Below, one piece after another: positions 23,160-34,119 of a DNA stretch of 64,000 nt. The notes beneath the pieces were generated by a model. It did no database searches and was not told the DNA's origin. It saw only the letters and a list, made by a program, of their open reading frames with translations. The DNA comes from Gordius sp. MW1 (Eukaryota; Nematomorpha; Gordioida; Gordea; Gordiidae): contig OZ038532.1 of NCBI GenBank assembly GCA_964036665.1, positions 21,231,037 to 21,295,036 on the forward strand. The letters are read 5' to 3'. Made by a program: the position numbers and the translations under genes. Numbering within the stretch: position 1 is the stretch's first letter; every line of letters begins with the position of its first letter.

Positions 23160-25680
23160 AGATTGTTCTAAGCGAATCGTTCAAGGACAAGGTGGTGGAA
23201 GTCAAGCGTTATTCCGACAGGCTAATGTGGGTGGAAATTGCAGATCAAGGGGGTTTCATAACCGTTATGTGCGCATATTCTCCCCAAATTGGGTGTTCGG
23301 AATCAGAGAAAGACATATTCTTCTATTCATTAAAAAAGAAAATACAAGGAATAGGACTGGAAGAAAGGCTAATTATTGGGGCAGATTTCAACGCTCACGT
23401 AGGGAAAGATCGCCTCGGGTATGAACGCATCATGGAGGCTATGGGCATGGTCTAAAGAACAAAGAAGGAGAAAAACTTCTCCAAGTATCCCAAGCATGTG
23501 ACATGGCGATCGTTAACACCTATTTTCAAAGCGCGAAGATCATATTGTGACCTATAGAAGTGGGAAGCATTTCAGTCAAATTGTCTAATTGCTTATACGG
23601 CGAAAGGACTTATGGAGTATCAAATATTGCAAAGTAATACCGGGAGAAGAAATCGCCAGGCAACATCGTCCCCTTGTTATGGATCTTGACAGAAGAGTAT
23701 TTCCAGAAAGAAGAAAGGTATATGAACCTCGAATTCGATACGAAAGGCTAAAGGATACGTCGACGAATGAAGAATACCATCAAAAACCTCCTCACTCTTG
23801 GGTGCAACGAAGTTGCAAAGGTACGAGACGACGATTGGGAGACGCTATCTAAGGATATTAAGGGAACAGCGATTCGTGTTCTAGGACAGACCAAAGGAGG
23901 CAAAGATATGAATAGGGAACTATGGTGGTGGATCAATCGGTTAGGGATTTCAGAAAGAAAAATCTATATAGACGGTGGCATAAATCAAAAAAGTCGGAGG
24001 ATTATCAAGAATATAGGGACGCAAAGAGGTCCGCAAAAAAGGTCGCTGCAAAAGCGAAGAATGCCGCCTACACCGAGATGCCAAACAAACTGGATCATAA
24101 AAGGGGCTATAGGCTTATGTACAAATTGGCCAAGATTAGGGAAAAGAAAAATCGCGATGTCGGAGTTCTTAAAATAGTCAAAAACGAGAAGGGTTAAACC
24201 TTATTCAAGCCGAAAGAAGTGATGGAAAGGTGGAAAAGATATTTTAAGAAACTTATGAATATTGCGAATGACAAGGATTCCCTTCCCAAAATTAAGCCAA
24301 ATATAGGTATGTTCGAACTCTTTCAGGAGGATGAAGTTAGGACACATATGAACAAGATGCAAAAAGGAAAAGCAAATGGCCCAGATGGAATACCTATGGA
24401 AGCATTGTTCGGATGTTGTGAAGAAGGAGTCACCACCATTCTAGTCTCCTTAACAAGATATTGGTAGAAGAGCGAATTCCTAATCAATGGAGAGCAAGCA
24501 CGATTATACCCTTATTTAAAGGCAAAGGAGACCCTCAAGACTGTGGCAATTACCGAGGTATCAAGCTAACTTGCCACTCCTTGAAGCTTATGGAAAGGAT
24601 CTTAGTAACAAGGATGAAAAACGAGGTGGAAATATCGCTAATAAATTCGGAGGCCGGCATACACAATCGACCTAATCTTCGCACTAAGACAAATGATGGA
24701 TAAGTATGGTGAAAAGAGGAAAGACCTACATATAATCATTAGCGACTTGGAGAAAGCTTATGACACGGTCCTCCGCGACTTAATATGGTGGTGCCGGAGA
24801 AAACAAAATGTCCCGCATATATAGGGCTTATGAAAAATATTTATGAAGCCTTAGGACGGGTTAAAATTGGATTACATCAAGGATCTGCTTTAAGTCCCTT
24901 TTTATTTAATATAATTATAGACACGATAACGAGGGACATTCAAAAGCCATCGCCATTGTGTATGCTATATGCCGATGATATAGTACTATACGAGGAAACA
25001 AAGGAGAGAGTATTCGAAGAAGCCGAAAAGTGGTCGCTTAGCTGGATAAGGTTTAAAGGTCAATGATTAAAAAACGATATACATAGAAATAAAGGGTACA
25101 AGCACCCCATCGCTGGATGACCATCTAAAGTACCCAAAAGTAGACAGGTTTACATACCTCGGCTCGATGCTACATCAAGAGGTGGGTGGCGCAACAGAAA
25201 TCAATGCCCGGATCCAAAAAGAATGGCTTAAATGGCGATGTATATGGTGTAATGTGCGACAAGAAAATGCCTATATGGTTAAAAAGCTTACAAATCCATC
25301 GTAAAACCGGTGTTACTCTATGGAAGTGAAACATGAGCATTAAACACCAAGGAAGGAAAGCTATTACAAGCCACAGAGATGAGAATGATACAGTGGAGCT
25401 TGGGGTATACTAAGCTCGACCAAATGACAAATAACTTTTTCATGACAAAAATGGGTATTCAACCTATGGCAGACATGATTAACGAAAGTCGGCTAAGATG
25501 GTATGGGCATATACTAAGAAGGGACACAGATGACGTAAATCAAAAAGTACTGGACGTGGAGGTACCGGGGAAGAGGACGACCCCGTGTCAAGAGGAAAGG
25601 GCAAGTCGATAAAGTTATGAAAACTAAAGTGATGACTCAAGACATGGCACCACCGTTGTGGTTTCTATGACAATAAAATA
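23160..25680 (+). pseudogene. RTE-type LINE, plus-strand copy, 5' truncated and frameshifted
   Basis: It starts inside the endonuclease (SESFKDK-like region, then MVEVKRYSDRLMWVEIADQGG) and carries YSPQIGCSESEKD and an ADFNAHVGKDRLGYERIM block. RT pieces follow at 24461-24703 and 24785-25066 with GNYRGIKLTCHSLKLMERIL, HQGSALSPFLF and an intact YADD box near 24967-24980. The RTE tail (NESRLRWYGHILRR) is at 25379-25612. The 3' end is a caataaaataaaaatgat tract near 25665-25685. At least six frame breaks are present. It is closely similar to the minus copy; the two form a head-to-head inverted pair separated by about 170 bp. Confidence 0.88.
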
Positions 25681-27059
25681 AAAATGATATAAATGCAAAA
25701 AATCGTTAGGAACTATGATAATATTTAAAAATGTTAAAAACAGAGATCTAAAGGCATTAATTTGTAGATGTTAACTAAGGGTCCCTGCCAGTTCAATATG
25801 GAATTAAATTAAATAGAAGTAAAGCCACAACTTATTTTACCTAAAATTTTAAACTACTTATATTAATTGATATTTTTATGTGGTTGCAGACAGAAGCTTT
25901 ACAAATTTTAATAACATTTTCTTAAATCTGCCCATATTATAGAAAATGTTATTTTTATTAATTGTTAACATTATGCAATTTTATGGTGTACAAGTGTGAA
26001 AGATATAAGCATTATTAAAATATTAAAACAAATATAAAAACGATAGTAAAGTGCGCATGCAATATTAATAACATGTTCATAGAGTTTTGAATTGACCAAA
26101 TGATTCATCATTTTAATTTTTTTTATTTATATTAAAAACTGAAAAAAAATTAGTGCAAAAGTTTATACAGTATAAAAAAAAATTTATAGTCGAGACATGT
26201 CGAAAATTCTCGTCGAGACGAGACCGGGATTTCCCGAGACGAGACGAGATTTTTTTAAATTACGCCCGAGTCGAGACGAGATTTTGCTTTCAAGACCGAG
26301 ACGGATTGAAACATTAACTATGAATATGTCTGAGACTTATATGTAACCAGGTGTTAAAAAATATGGTCATGGTTAATGGGGTGGGACCTGTTTATATACC
26401 TATCGAAGGTTTCAAAACGCTAAGGCCTTTAGATGGACATTTATTTGCATAGCTGTCCAACAAATTACTGTAAGTGGTATGATACCTGATGACTATAGTA
26501 AAAATTATGTTTTACCAATCTATAAAATGAAGGGAGATGCACAAGAGTGCAATAAATATCGGGAAAACAGATCACGTAATAAAGGTATGGGGAAAGGTCA
26601 TAGAAGCTAGACTTCGAGAAATAATTTTAAAGGATGAACGACGATTTGGGTTCATGCCTGGAAAGTCAACTTCACATGCAATACATGGTTTCAGAATATC
26701 CAGTAATACATTAAAAGAATCAGTATAATTGTCGGTATGCCCAAAGGATCCACTAAGTCCGCTGCTTTTTATAACAATGATAGATTGGATAACTAAGGAC
26801 TTAAAACGTGAATCACCTTAGGCAATGCTCTTTGAGGATGGCTATGCGCACGTTTAAATGTAAAATTAGCAATGCAGGTAAAAGTGTGGGTCTAATTGAA
26901 AGCAATAGCCTTAGGGTCAACCGAGATAAAACTGAATACCTATGCTTGGAGTCGGGAAATGAATACAAAGGACTTATCTGCAAATGGAACAAGACTTAAG
27001 AATCTAAAACACAGTAAAATTACTAAAAAAAATATAGGGCCGAAATTATTACATTATCC

Positions 27060-28031
27060 TAGAGAACTGCAAAGTCACTTTTTTCCACCCGAACCTGACC
27101 CGACCCGAAAAATTATTAAAACAAATTACTTTCGAGCGCGAAAATTGCGGTGTGTAAAATTAAATCGACAAATAAAAGTGCTATTAATGAAACTAATTGT
27201 AACCACAGATTTTGTCTAACTAATGTGTTATCGATTTTAGAGGCAACTATTTAATATTAAATCACTGTTATTAAAAATATAGCTAATTATTATATATTTA
27301 TTATAATATTAAGTTTTTTGTTGTTGTTTAAAATTAAATTTTACATGCAATTATTTTTTAATATTAATTATATGCTTTAGATATATTGTCTTAGGTAAAA
27401 TATCTAGATGTTGCACATGATTCAAAATATTTTATTAATAAACAAGTTGTCATACCATATTAATTTAATTTGCAAATGAAACATTTATAAAATTATAATT
27501 TACATTTGGCTTTTGAATATGTATTAAATGTAATTTAAATTAAAGATGAGGATTACCTAAAACTTCATGGTTAACACTAAAAAATTTAAAATAGAACTTT
27601 ATTGAAATAATTTACCTTTTAATAGTCAAATTAAAAACAGGAGTAATTTATGTAGTTTGAATTTAGCTAGCACTTCAGAGTTCGGAGTTTTAAAATTTAA
27701 AAAAAATAGGAAGAGAATTAATTAAATGAATGATCCAAATTAGTTGTACATTTGGATATTTAAAAACACTCTTTGCTTAGCAATTAACATTAATTAAAAA
27801 AATAGGTCTCGCGTGTTTTTTACAATGTATAAACCTTGGACCCGACTCTATAAATTTGACCCGACCCGACCCGAAAGCATTTAAAAATTTTCAACCCGAA
27901 CCCGACCCGACCCGAAAGCATTTTCAAATTTTCTACCCGGACCCGACCCGACCCGAAAGCATTTTTAAATTTTATACCCGAACCCGACACGACCCCCGGG
28001 TCGGGTCTCGGGTCACCCGTGCAGTTCTCTA
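27060..28031. mobile_element. TIR element with CCCGA-rich ends (972 bp)
   Basis: A perfect 12-bp inverted terminal repeat, tagagaactgca at 27060-27071 and tgcagttctcta at 28020-28031, encloses an AT-rich interior. Subterminal tracts of CCCGACCCGAAA lie at 27089-27110 and, as three tandem units of about 50 bp, at 27853-28015. The flanking octamers (cattatcc and tatatccc) do not match well. Non-coding; the superfamily (probably hAT) is an inference from the general layout. Confidence 0.65.
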
Positions 28032-28039
28032 TATATCCC

Positions 28040-29310
28040 CTCATAAATTTTATCGTGTAGCATGCAACTACTAACTAATCTTTATCAGACAAGTATTTTA
28101 AAATAAGATAAATAAATGATTACTTAATTTTTGAATAAAAACGAACAATGTTTGAAGTTTGTTTCTTCATATATTTGATTATTTAGAACTTTTATATGGG
28201 TGGGCCTAATAGAGGGATATCATGGTGACATATTTAATGATAAATTAAGCTTTGATAGCTACCTTATAAGCACTTTATCAAATAATACCCTATTTTTATA
28301 AAATTTCAGACTGCACAAAATTAATTTGATATATTATTTGGATTTAGTGGTTTTAAAAATATACTGAATTACTTGTTATTTTTTCGTATTGCATTTTAAT
28401 GTGATAAAAGACGTTAAAAGGATTGTTTTTTTTATTACTTTATTAAATATTTAACTTAGATAAATTGTTCACTTAAATAAAATTATATGGAAAATAGTTT
28501 TGATTAAAATTTCTTAAATTTATTTTATACCGTTTTAAAGGAGACGTAGCCAAGAAGAGTGCCAAAGGTATTATTTCATAGAGGGGAGGGTGCTTATTTC
28601 AGGAATTACATTTCGGTTTAAAGGAGCAGCTGCCCTTCTGTCTCTCGCTTAATGGATTTCTCGATGATTAAAATTTAACTAAAAACAAGATTGAGACCCT
28701 ATCAAGTACTTAAGGTTCATCTAAGGTTGCATGTCCTTCTGTTATTGTGTTAGGTACGCCTTTGTGTTAAGAGTAAATGATTTAGGATATGGATAAGAAA
28801 GGGTGTAGCATGAATTTATATTATGGAGGGGGGAGGGCATCTGAAAGTGATTTGGGGGAGGGTAATAAATAACCTTAAATATGTAGGGATTTTTCAATTT
28901 AAAAGAGGGGGGATTAATTTAAAGCAGGAGGGGAGTTGTGGAGTTACAGTGCGAGTATGCTTTGTAGAGAAATGTAAATCTGCAATTAGCTCTGGTTATT
29001 AACCGCGAATATATCGAGACTGTCGACAGTTTCTAAGTTTGTTTAGAGTCTGTGCGTCTCAACAGCAACCGAATATCTACGAGAACAACAGAGACGACAA
29101 GACTTGTCCGTATAATAGACTGAGTCTAAAAATTCTTGATACTGGCCTTTAATGGGGTCTATTGCTCCGATGATTATTTTTTGGTATATAATTGTTTTTC
29201 CTAGGGATCTCAGTGAGGTTTTAGTCTTCGATTAAAGCTTACAGCACCACTTTTGATAAATGCACCCTGTATATCGCTCAGGCCAATCTTAAAATATATG
29301 CAATTAAAAT
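28040..29310. other. No gene seen; MITE end fragments
   Basis: AT-rich sequence with a decayed gacgtagccaagaagag end near 28540 and G-rich runs at 28575-28925, apparently remnants of the GCGTAGCC MITE family. No frame of interest. Confidence 0.4.
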
Positions 29311-29319
29311 AGTTCCTCT

Positions 29320-29539
29320 CAGTGGCGTAAATGAGGGGGACCCGGTTTTTGGATTAATAACTAAATTAAATGGGTTAAAATATTATATAATAGTTTAGTT
29401 ACATCAAAGACTTTAAGACACTTATAAAAACCTAGAAACATAATATATACATTAAATTGGTTTAAATTTTGACAAAATGCGTTGTAAAAAAAATTTTCCC
29501 AGATTTTCCCCCCACGTGAAAATCCTGGCTACGCGCCTG
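29320..29539. mobile_element. hAT MITE, GCGTAGCC family, complete (220 bp)
   Basis: Ends are cagtggcgtaaatgaggggg and ...tcctggctacgcgcctg (inverted CAGGCGCGTAGCCAGGA). It has a perfect 8-bp target duplication GTTCCTCT (29312-29319 and 29540-29547). The interior matches 32753-32959 in inverted orientation. Confidence 0.92.
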
Positions 29540-29773
29540 GTTCCTCTTCGTACAGAGCAGATGAGTTAATATCTTATATTTCTTTTTATCGTAATATATA
29601 TATTCCCCCTTTTGATACTGAGGGAAAGGGTCTAGATTGATTTATCGTTTTTGAGTAGGATGGAGCGTTTACGTTAATGAATTATTGGCCATTGATTGGG
29701 TGAACAATCATAAGTTTATTGCCTGCGTAATTAATTGTCAGGGTTAAACAAAATTATCAGCATCTGTTACGGA

Positions 29774-29943
29774 CATGGGCGTAGCTGGGGAGGGGGGGGG
29801 CGCCCCCCCCCCTAAATGTCAAAACAAAATTTCAACACAAAAAGCCTTATAAATTAAAAAAACTTATGTTTAGCCCCCCCCCCCTTAATTGAACTTTCAA
29901 AATTTTCGCCCTCCCCCTAATCCAAAACCTGGCTACGCCCATG
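29774..29943. mobile_element. hAT MITE, GCGTAGCC family (170 bp)
   Basis: Ends catgggcgtagctgggg and ...cctggctacgcccatg are inverted copies. The flanking octamers GTTACGGA and GTTAGGGG agree at 6 of 8 positions, a decayed duplication. The interior is nearly all G- and C-runs around an AT-rich centre. Confidence 0.75.
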
Positions 29944-30190
29944 GTTAGGGGCTTTTTTGCTTGATTCCAAGCATTAAAGTGTTAATATATAGGGGGGATG
30001 AAATTAAATTATGAATGCCTTGTCCGCAGAATAAATGGGACAATGGTAGGTCCACTAAGGTCTTGAAAATATAGAAAAACGAGGAAAGATGTAAATATGG
30101 TTTAACAGAGAAAAAAAATTATATTTTGTAGAATTCATTTAATTAGGATTTTTATTATTTTTTGAATAGACATGTGACTAATATATATCC

Positions 30191-32636
30191 ATACTAGCTG
30201 ACGCGGCAAACGTTTTTTGCTATGAACATTTCTAGAAAATAATATAAGTGATGTGCATGCTCATCTTTGTACCTCGATCATATAATGAGCGATTAAAATA
30301 CGATTGTCCTATAAGAAATAATTCACGAACTTAATGTAGGAAGAATTAACAGGCTAAATACAAAATATAAACACATAAAGCAAAGTACTTAACATCAAAT
30401 TTTTTATTGCTTTGCTTTACACATTTTGCCTATATAAATATACTGTCAAATAAATTTATACATGCCTAAAGAATTATTTAATTTGTAAATTGCCACAGGT
30501 TTGTTTTTTTATTAAAGGCGCTAAAAAAAAAATTTGATCCTACCGCAAAATCACGATTCTACAAATGGCCGTTTTCGGACTTCAATTAAAACCCCAACCC
30601 GCCCAGAAAATCTGTTTAATTTTTGCGCCTGAACAAATTTAGCGCGTCCAGCTTTTCACTTATTTGGGCAAACTAAAATTCTGCTTACATCAGCTTAGAA
30701 ACTTTAGGTATATCATTGGCCGCCAACCGAGCTTTATTGCAATGGTGATATATTGTGTAGTTTAAGACAACAGGTACTATTATAGATGTAGCCCGACCAT
30801 CTACCCTCAATTTGCCCTCCGTTAATTTTTACTATTGCTTAAATTGCATAGCAAATGAATGCTCTCATACGAATTTAAAAGAGCCTAATAAGGCCACACA
30901 AAGACAGCAAGTAGATAGGGGTTTAAGGGTCGGAGCCCCTTGATTAAGGTATAGAGGGGCAGCCCCAGCCGGGGTACAGGTGTAAAGCCCTTTTTTTGGA
31001 TCTTCTTCTTCTTTATCAGTTATTTGGTCCCACGGTCGTGGGGTTTATTATGATAAGTTTCTTGCATCTTAACCGGGTGAGTGTCATGTTTTGACTACTC
31101 TTTAGTTTTCATAACTTTATCGCCTTGCCCGTTCCATGTGACACGGGGTCGTTCTCTTCCTCTCTTCTCCGGCACCTCCATGTCCAGTACTTTTCGATTT
31201 AGGTCATTCGTGTCCCCCTTAGTATATCTTCATACCACCTTAACCGATTTTGGTTAGTCATGTCCGCCATAGGTTGAATATTCATTTTCGTCATGAGAAA
31301 GTCATTCGTCATATGGTCGAGCTTAGTTTAGCCAAGCTCCACCGTAGAATTCTCATCTCTGTGGCTTTTATAAGCTTTCCTTCCCTGGTGTTTAATGCCG
31401 ATGCTTATTAATCAATTTTTAATTCCTTAATTAATTTATTATCATAATGTCAAGTTCGACAAAAAATAAAATTTTTTTAAACTCACTTTGTTGTTCACAT
31501 GTATTCTATCTTTATTTTATTATTTTAATAATCCACAATCCATGTTTAAATTGCTCCATAAAATGACCACCTTAATTTGTATGAGTAGTCCAGCCCAAGG
31601 CGAAAAGCCATTTTTAATTTTGCACCCGAATCGAGCCCGGAGCAATATAATTAATCTCGGTTATTTCCGAAACATGCGAATATCCCCTAACTTCCTAAGC
31701 AATTCTTCCTTTTTGTTTAAAATATGCCTAGATCAGCATTAAAAATTGAGATATTATGAGGGGTCGTAAAAAAGCATTGCCCACAAACCTTACTTTGGTC
31801 AATAAGCTATCAGGGTACTCAGATAATTCATAAAAACTTAGAGCAACCGGTATAAGCATGGACGTAGCCAAGCCCTCAAACATTAAGGTTCGTTTTCCTC
31901 CCCTGCTTAAATTTCACAGCAAATGAAATGTTTTTCGACGAATTGTAGAAGAGCTTAGGTTAAAGGCTCAACAAAAAACAACACTGGGCCCGGGAGCGCT
32001 ACCTAACACCAAAGAACCGAGACAATAAATTTGTTAGGAGTTGAGGGAGGAGCCCTTCTTAGAGGTCCGAAGAACTGAGATATATCAACATTTATTGGCA
32101 CTTTGTTAAAAGTATTTTCATTTATCTCCTTATTTAAAGCGTAAAAAATGACAAAATTAGATTTTTTTAATTTATTTAGCCACGCAGGAGGGGACACGAC
32201 CGTCCTATAATAATAATTGACGTGGAAAATAAGCAAAAAAATGACTTTGATCTAATGTTTCAAATCGTAAAAAGTTTCCATTTTCCGCAGCACATGCCAT
32301 TTATCACACAACACTACCTACACGCATGACGTTCTAAAAAATACTATAAGTAATACACTTTTATTAAAGAACTGTATATTCAAATTTTCAAAGCAGACGA
32401 TAAATACGCAGTATACGTCATGAGGTGGCGTTTGAGTGACATTTTATTAAACGTCAAAACGTATAAAATAAAATAACTGGACCGTCTTATCACTTAGAGA
32501 TTTGGTTATAGTTAAAAACTTAGGCTCAGACCTACCAAATATTCGCAAAAATTTTCATAAAAATCGGTCCAGCCGTTTCGGAGGAGCTTAGCCACCCACA
32601 CCGTGACACGAGAATTTTATATATTAGATTATAGGT
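30191..32636. repeat. Dispersed element, second copy begins at about 62472
   Basis: It begins actagctgacgcggcaaacg and ends near gagaattttatatattagat, preceded by tcggtccagccgtttcggag. A second copy opens actagatgacccggcaaacg at 62471. The segment at 32075-32330 (ttggcactttgttaaaagta; ggaggggacacgaccgtcct) recurs at 63550-63790. These end motifs are common in invertebrate genomes, but I am not certain of the class (Helitron-like and LINE-like are both possible). No coding region is evident. A piece of RTE LINE lies inside (31003-31410). Confidence 0.5.
31003..31410 (-). pseudogene. RTE LINE 3'-end fragment
   Basis: Read on the minus strand it matches the 3' third of the RTE copy at 19920-20340 (shared words ttatcagttatttggtccca, tccatgtccagtacttttcg and gaaagtcattcgtcatatgg). 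Small deletions break the frame. It is a third, heavily truncated copy of the family. Confidence 0.85.
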
Positions 32637-32752
32637 TTAGTAATTTTATGTGGATGTTCGAGAAAAAAAAAGGTTTAAATAATTATTGTTTAATTAACAG
32701 TAAGGAGTTTGATGCTAAACCTGTAACTCAATACCAAAGTAAAAGACCCTTA

Positions 32753-32959
32753 CAGGCGTAGCTAGGATTTCCACAGGGGGGGGGGAATCTGGTATTTTAC
32801 CAACGCATTTTATCAAAAATTAATTCAAAAAAACTATATTTATATATTATGTTTCTAGGTTTTTATAAGTGCTTTAAAGTCTTTGATGTTACTGAACTAT
32901 AATATTTTAACCCATTAAATTTAGTTATTAATAAAAAAACAGGGTCATTTACGCCACTG
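32753..32959. mobile_element. hAT MITE, GCGTAGCC family, complete (207 bp)
   Basis: Ends are caggcgtagctaggatttcc and ...tcatttacgccactg. It has a perfect 8-bp target duplication GACCCTTA (32745-32752 and 32960-32967). It lies about 260 bp upstream of the GNPNAT1 start codon, so it may affect that promoter region. Confidence 0.92.
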
Positions 32960-33221
32960 GACCCTTAAGGAGTGGGCGGTGCCGTATGAATACTAAAAGA
33001 GGGCGTGAGGTACACATGATTTTAATAGAAAATAGACCTATTAAATTTGTGGTGTTGCAGAATTAGAATTAATTGAAACTAAGCATATTCAATTTAATTA
33101 TTTTAATTTCTACATTTCCCACTTTTCGTATAAATTTACTCATATGGACTAATTGCCAATCTACGACTAATTGGGGTAAATAAATACGCATACAATAATA
33201 GTCACTTACCATTTTACAATC

Positions 33222-33924
33222 ATGACAGAACAAAAAGATTTTATATTTGATCCCACAATTTTGCAAAACTTAGGAAAAAATTGCTCAAACGGAACAAATG
33301 TCTTGCCACTATTTTCAAGGCAAAATCGTTTTCAAATTAGACCATTATCTAAAGATGATTATTCCAAAGGTTGTTAAAATAGCTCAATTATAAAGTTAGT
33401 TTTAGGATACATTCCACTATTAAGTCAACTAACCAAAGTTGGAGATGTAACAAAGTCTATGTTTGAAGGTGAATAAATGATTATAATTAATAAAGGCAAT
33501 TAGAAAACTTTAATCAAATGCTTGCCTGCCCAAACACATACTTTATATGTGTAATTGAAGACACTCACAAAGCTAAAATTGCTGCAACAGGAACCTTACT
33601 TATTGAGAAAAAATTCATTCACACTTGTCATTGCGTAAAAAATTATCATTGTTATTTAAATAAAATTTTAGAGAGGAAGAATTGAAGATATTGTAGTGTC
33701 AGATGAATATCGACAAATGAAACTTGGAAAAATGTATTGTACAATTGTAAAATCATGCTTATGTTTTATTTAGGATAGTATATATCTTGACAGCCCTTAG
33801 TCAAATACTAGATTGCTACAAAATAACACTAGATTGCAAACCATCTCTCGTGCCATTCTATGAAAAAAATGGATATAAATTAGATCCAGAAAATAATTAT
33901 ATGATTATACGCTATAAAGATTAA
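33222..33924 (+). CDS. GNPNAT1: Glucosamine-6-phosphate N-acetyltransferase, 5 exons, 184 aa
   Basis: Exons: 33222-33369, 33406-33468, 33504-33634, 33672-33733 and 33774-33924 (TAA). Introns are 36, 35, 37 and 40 nt with GT-AG borders. The 184-residue product matches the length of animal GNPNAT1. This GNAT-fold enzyme acetylates glucosamine-6-phosphate with acetyl-CoA on the way to UDP-GlcNAc. Visible landmarks: an N-terminal FQIRPLSKDDY block; a central substrate and acetyl-CoA region (IAATGTLLIEKKF); RGRIEDIVVSDEYR, the family's G-x-I-E-D-V-V-V motif; and a C-terminal CYKITLDC followed by PFYEKNGY, the classic ending of this family. The usual 'R.G.LG' pyrophosphate loop reads RQMKLGK here, so one of the normally conserved positions differs. 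Convergent with ANAPC4, with stop codons 195 bp apart. Confidence 0.95.
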
Positions 33925-34119
33925 TAAGGTATACACATTTACACAATGCCAAAATAAAATCAGCTTTAATTATTAATGTTATTTTTAAAAATCTATTTAT
34001 AAATCTGATTTAAATTACCAAATTATTGGATAACCCCGTGGTTGTTTTATTTTTATATATTGACATACTTATGTAACAATTACATAATATACTAAAGGTT
34101 TTAATAAAATTATAAATTT

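Larger units (their letters stand above)
19777..26316. mobile_element. hAT-like element (GAGAC family), 6.5 kb, carrying two nested LINEs
   Basis: The left end tagtgatgcggaaaagccta is nearly identical to that of the 11837-13002 element; the right end is ...gacggattgaaacatta. The flanking octamer ACTATGAA is perfectly duplicated (19769-19776 and 26317-26324). GAGACGAGAC-rich subterminal tracts are at 19795-19890 and 26185-26305. The interior between the tracts is mostly two RTE copies plus AT-rich filler (25690-26180), so the original element was probably about 1 kb and non-coding. Confidence 0.85.
18540..27000 (+). mobile_element. Old LINE (endonuclease/RT type) split by a hAT element
   Basis: Left part, 18540-19768: degraded endonuclease-like frames, for example RWVNIAYIQESRWKGAKAW near 18620-18680, matching the 'LQETRWKG..A' motif of LINE apurinic endonucleases. 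Right part, 26325-27000: RT fragments with ERRFGFMPGKST near 26635, a PLSPLLF block near 26755 and a weak downstream region. Several stops and frame changes occur in both parts. The two parts are in order on the same strand and are separated precisely by the 6.5-kb hAT element 19777-26316, so they were once contiguous. The element is distinct from the RTE pair nested inside. Confidence 0.65.
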
